This document shows, piece by piece, positions 6,553 through 6,580 of a stretch of DNA of 6,580 nucleotides. The notes beneath the pieces are model-generated. The model saw only the letters and a list, made by a program, of their open reading frames with translations, was not told the origin of the DNA and made no database searches. The position numbers were made by a program, and so were the translations under genes. The DNA comes from Bacteroidota bacterium (GTDB lineage Bacteria; Bacteroidota; Bacteroidia; B-17B0; B-17BO). Positions within the stretch are counted from its first letter, which is position 1, and every line of letters starts with the position of its first letter. The stretch is taken from NCBI GenBank assembly GCA_947462425.1, contig CANHPI010000158.1, forward strand, positions 1-6,580. Reading direction: 5' to 3'.

Positions 6553-6580
6553 AAAACTAAGCTAAATATTCTTTTGGAAT

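Overview
The window reads as ordinary chromosomal DNA from a low-GC member of the Bacteroidota, probably on the Flavobacteriia/Sphingobacteriia side. This rests on protein content: a DUF3127 protein with an SSB-like tail, a deoxyhypusine-synthase-like protein, a Bacteroidota-style cytoplasmic asparaginase and a small CxxC/CxxxC zinc-ribbon protein. It also rests on AT-rich leaders without strong Shine-Dalgarno sites and on one good TTTG/TAnnTTTG promoter. The genus cannot be fixed from sequence alone.

Layout. Plus strand 64-1050 encodes a deoxyhypusine synthase-like (SpeY-type) protein, closed by a strong hairpin terminator at about 1073-1109 that can work in both directions. Next come three minus-strand genes, in transcription order: a DUF3127 OB-fold protein (3178-2795), a type I asparaginase (2707-1682) and dihydroneopterin aldolase FolB (1565-1212). 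A long hairpin with a T-run separates the DUF3127 gene from the asparaginase gene. A 400-base AT-rich divergent intergenic region (3179-3578) follows. The plus strand then carries a complete ten-helix P-type cation ATPase of the PEEFP type with a GTG start (3579-6086). The window ends with a minus-strand zinc-ribbon protein of unknown function (6552-6193).

How the genes work together. They do not form one pathway. They cover polyamine-type chemistry (SpeY-like), folate synthesis (FolB), asparagine breakdown, probable DNA-maintenance binding (DUF3127), ion transport and one unknown. There are no signs of mobile elements, phage, CRISPR or tRNA/rRNA genes, and no frameshifted genes.

The best leads are limited: the DUF3127 protein ends in the DDLPF tip that single-stranded DNA-binding proteins use to recruit repair and replication partners; the P-type ATPase has an altered ion site (E261, H635, E664, D668, with the SERCA E771 position lost); the DHS-like enzyme keeps its catalytic lysine but has changed substrate-pocket residues; and the asparaginase gene starts right behind a terminator-like hairpin, leaving almost no room for its own promoter.
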